A stretch of DNA of 64,000 bases from Clostridiaceae bacterium (GTDB taxonomy: Bacteria > Bacillota > Clostridia > DSM-8532): positions 30,477-94,476 of the forward strand of contig JAAXZX010000004.1 in assembly GCA_012719645.1 (NCBI GenBank), written 5' to 3'. The position numbers and the translations under genes were made by a program. The first letter of the stretch is position 1; each line of letters opens with the position of its first letter. The notes under the pieces were generated by a model. It was not told where the DNA came from and did no database searches. It saw only the letters and a program-made list of their open reading frames with translations. Positions 62,005 to 64,000 of the stretch are shown here, piece after piece.

Positions 62005-63023
62005 AGGATACCATGGTTTTGGGCATAGAGACAAGCTGTGATGAAACGGCGGCTTCGGTGGTGGTTAACGGCAGGAAGGTGCTTTCCAATATCATCTCTT
62101 CCCAGGTGGATCTGCATGCCGAATACGGCGGAGTGGTTCCCGAGATCGCTTCCCGCAGGCATGTGGAGCTTATCCTGCCCGTTATCGACAATGCTTTGAA
62201 AGAAGCCGGCATTACCCTTGAGGAAGTGGACGCCGTAGCCGTTACCTATGGCCCCGGGCTCGTAGGCGCCCTGCTGGTGGGAGTCTCGGCGGCAAAAGCC
62301 CTTGCCTTTTCACTGGGTAAGCCCCTGGTCAGCGTGAACCATATCGAGGGGCATATCGCGGCAAACTACATATCCCATCCCGACCTGGAGCCTCCATACC
62401 TGTGCCTGGTCGCCTCCGGGGGGCATAGCCATATAGTCCATGTGGTTTCCTACTCGGACTTCAGGATCATGGGCAGGACACGAGATGACGCTGCCGGAGA
62501 GGCTTTCGACAAGATCGCCAGGGTGCTGGGGCTGGGTTATCCGGGCGGACCTGCCATAGAGAAGGCGGCAAAGGATGGAAACCCGGAGGCATTCGATTTC
62601 CCGAGGGTCAATTTTACCGACGCCCCTTACGATTTCAGTTTCAGCGGTCTTAAAACAGCAGTGATCAATACTGTGCACCAGTTCGTACAAAAAGGGGAGC
62701 CGCTGCCGGTGGAGGATATCAGCGCTTCTTTCCAGAAGGCTGTAACAGATGTCCTTGTGGATCATACGGTATCCGCGGCAATGGCTATAAAGGCCGATAC
62801 GATCTGCATAGCGGGCGGCGTGGCCGCAAATACACTGCTGCGGGACAGAATGTCCGAAAGGGCTTCGGAAATGAATATACGGGTTCTGTATCCCCGTATG
62901 ATTCTATGTACCGATAATGCCGCCATGATTGCCAGCGCGGGATATTACGCCCTTAAGGCCGGGCGCACCGCCGACTGGCGGCTGAATGCGGTTCCATCCC
63001 TGAAGATCGGGGAATCCGGCTGA
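62001..63023 (+). CDS. tsaD: tRNA threonylcarbamoyladenosine synthesis protein TsaD
   Basis: A 340-residue ASKHA-fold protein that, with TsaB and TsaE, transfers the threonylcarbamoyl group to A37 of tRNA. ATG at 62001 follows AGGTGGTGATG and overlaps uppP; the track begins eight codons earlier. Seen: [38 protein letters not shown] (metal-binding His pair), [27 protein letters not shown] and [14 protein letters not shown]. All catalytic motifs are intact. Confidence 0.97.
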   Translation: MKDTMVLGIETSCDETAASVVVNGRKVLSNIISSQVDLHAEYGGVVPEIASRRHVELILPVIDNALKEAGITLEEVDAVAVTYGPGLVGALLVGVSAAKALAFSLGKPLVSVNHIEGHIAANYISHPDLEPPYLCLVASGGHSHIVHVVSYSDFRIMGRTRDDAAGEAFDKIARVLGLGYPGGPAIEKAAKDGNPEAFDFPRVNFTDAPYDFSFSGLKTAVINTVHQFVQKGEPLPVEDISASFQKAVTDVLVDHTVSAAMAIKADTICIAGGVAANTLLRDRMSERASEMNIRVLYPRMILCTDNAAMIASAGYYALKAGRTADWRLNAVPSLKIGESG

Positions 63024-63053
63024 ACCGGGGACAAGTTTCAACAGGTTTCTGCC

Positions 63054-63135
63054 TGTGAATACTGTGGAAATAGTCATAAAAAAGGCCTGTATTGCCCATC
63101 CCGCCTGTGGATAACCTTGTGGATATTGTGGAAAA
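63054..63135. promoter_or_regulatory. Cluster of five DnaA-box-like 9-mers between convergent genes
   Basis: Reading as TGTGNAWAA-type sites: TGTGAATAC (63054), TGTGGAAAT (63063), TGTGGATAA (63106, a perfect DnaA box), TGTGGATAT (63118) and TGTGGAAAA (63127). All lie in the same orientation and match 8 or 9 of 9 of the degenerate consensus TTWTNCACA on the other strand. The region lies between convergent tsaD and an SLT gene, so no promoter is expected there. Confidence 0.5.
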
Positions 63136-63192
63136 TGGCTTGTATAGCGGACTTGGCCGTGCATAAATATGCATGTGCGCGGGAGAATTATT

Positions 63193-63216
63193 AAAGCGCT
63201 GTTATTTCAGCGCTTT
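63193..63216 (-). terminator. Terminator overlapping the stop codon of the SLT gene
   Basis: AAAGCGCTG and CAGCGCTTT form a 9-bp stem; the TAA stop of the minus-strand SLT gene sits in the loop. The T-run after it on the minus strand (TTTAATAATT) is moderate. Confidence 0.6.
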
Positions 63217-63852
63217 ATACATATCATAGTACCTGAGTACATATTCCACATACTTCTGGGTTTGTTCGTAAGGAGGGATGCCTCCGTATTTTTTCACTGC
63301 GTTGGGGCCGGCATTATAGGCGGCGAGGGCCAGTTTCCAGTCGTTATCGAACTCCTTGAGCTGCCAGCTCAAATACTGAACTCCGCCCCGGATATTCTCC
63401 TCTATATTGTACGGGTCGGTAACCCCCAACCCCTGCGCCGTAAACGGCATCAGCTGCATAAGTCCCATGGCGCCCGAAGTGGACAGGGCGAAGGGCTGGA
63501 AACTGGATTCTGCCTTCATTACAGCCCGGACCAGGAGAGGATCGACATTGAACTGTTCGGAGAATTTCTCTATGGCGGCATCTATCCTGGGCATAAGTTT
63601 CTGGATCTCCGCCTGGGACAGCCTCGGATAGACCGATTCATATGATCCTGAAACCAGCGGGTATTTTGTGGCTGTTGTTCTGCCTGTGTTCTCCAGGAGG
63701 CTGGAGTCGATGAGCGGCGCAGCTTTTGTCGCCTCAGGGGACTGCGTGCTTTCCAGGATCGACTGGAAAGAGCTTTCCGCCCTTCTGAACCTGACAGGCA
63801 GCCTGCTTTCAATTTCAGCTATCTTTTGCGCCAGGATATCCGATACCTTCAT
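63202..63852 (-). CDS. Soluble lytic transglycosylase-like protein (SLT domain)
   Basis: A 216-residue protein; ATG at 63852 (MKVSDILAQKIAEIES) after GCAGGTATTTATT, whereas the track ORF adds 14 codons. N-terminal ~95 residues form a helical or disordered region. C-terminal SLT domain: LLVRAVMKAESSFQPFALSTSGAMGLMQLMP, where Glu in KAESS is the catalytic acid, then the NIEENIRGGVQYL and ALAAYNAGP motifs. No signal peptide is seen, so secretion may be atypical or through the flagellar apparatus. Confidence 0.9.
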   Translation of the reverse strand: MKVSDILAQKIAEIESRLPVRFRRAESSFQSILESTQSPEATKAAPLIDSSLLENTGRTTATKYPLVSGSYESVYPRLSQAEIQKLMPRIDAAIEKFSEQFNVDPLLVRAVMKAESSFQPFALSTSGAMGLMQLMPFTAQGLGVTDPYNIEENIRGGVQYLSWQLKEFDNDWKLALAAYNAGPNAVKKYGGIPPYEQTQKYVEYVLRYYDMYKALK

Positions 63853-63944
63853 AATAAATACCTGCAATCCGCATTTTCCTTCAGAATATGTCACATTCCT
63901 GCATTAATTATATCGGAAAAAATGCCTTTCCGCAAAACTGTCAA

Positions 63945-64000
63945 GGAGACGGTTCCGACCAGGGGGACGGTTCCGCTGGTCTGATTGCGGGGAGGGTTCC
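63945..64000 (+). repeat. Tandem GGGACGGTTCC-type repeats at window end
   Basis: GGAGACGGTTCCGACCAGG, GGGGACGGTTCCGCTGG and GGGAGGGTTCC occur within 56 bases. The motif matches those near 1.9 kb and 55.0 kb. The element is cut by the window edge. Confidence 0.55.

Noticed and set aside
1-64000. tRNA, rRNA, CRISPR array, integrase, transposase or phage genes
   Set aside because: None seen on either strand. TTCGA-type strings found were within OLE RNA or coding genes.

Overview
The window looks like a chromosomal segment of a motile, endospore-forming, anaerobic member of the Clostridia (Firmicutes) with moderate G+C by eye. The signs are spore genes (spoVAC-spoVAD-spoVAE, a YtxC-type protein, a short alpha/beta-type SASP), an rnfCDGEAB operon, motAB, dapL for diaminopimelate, FtsEX with a LytM hydrolase, several TTG starts and good Firmicute ribosome binding sites. 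I see no rRNA, tRNA, CRISPR array, transposase, phage or plasmid genes. Almost everything is ordinary vertically inherited content, with small decayed repeats in a few gaps.

The most notable element is at 18.7-20.1 kb: a ~616-nt structured non-coding RNA recognised as OLE RNA (Ornate, Large, Extremophilic), followed by the gene for its membrane partner OapA. They sit in the classic nusB-xseA-xseB-ispA-(divergent PAP2-like)-OLE-oapA-dxs-tlyA setting. A long closing helix joins the two RNA ends, a good promoter precedes it, and a hairpin separates it from oapA. The hairpin position also argues for a later oapA start than the longest ORF suggests.

Layout. 0-7 kb: the end of rho, rpmE, YitT, a short EamA protein, a GNAT acetyltransferase, argF (tandem ARG-box-like sites over its promoter), motAB (sigma-D-like promoter), and small genes including a PC4/YdbC protein. 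7-18 kb: a structured leader before a DUF6873-like gene, ytxC, a CdaR-like regulator, ftsEX, a LytM hydrolase, a CtpB-like protease, a SASP, a methyltransferase, then the nusB-ispA isoprenoid/DNA-repair operon. 18-23 kb: OLE, oapA, dxs, tlyA. 23-35 kb: a repeat-rich gap, natAB-like exporter, transglutaminase-like protein, lepB, CPBP protease, methyltransferases, rsfS, leuS, mrnC, rlmB, an unknown membrane protein and a lipoprotein serpin. 35-40 kb, minus strand: small membrane protein, dapL, dapF, glnA. 40-45 kb: rnfCDGEAB. 45-57 kb: an ECF sigma/anti-sigma pair, a Crh-like HPr with Glu15 and Ser46, uvrC, an unknown gene, greA, lysS, a degenerate J-domain membrane protein, a partner-switching sigma module with one apparently dead and one intact GHKL protein, and a ClpE-like ATPase. 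57-64 kb: a 57-residue membrane protein overlapping spoVAC, spoVAD, spoVAE, a GH-like DUF4015 protein, uppP, tsaD, a cluster of five DnaA-box-like 9-mers, and a lytic transglycosylase.

Links between genes: ispA, dxs and uppP all feed or use isoprenoid carriers for the envelope. FtsEX, the LytM protein, the SLT protein, dapL and dapF concern peptidoglycan. rpmE, rsfS, rlmB, tlyA, mrnC, leuS and lysS serve translation. The lysS-clpE stretch looks like a stress-response block. All assignments come from reading the sequence; no database search was run.
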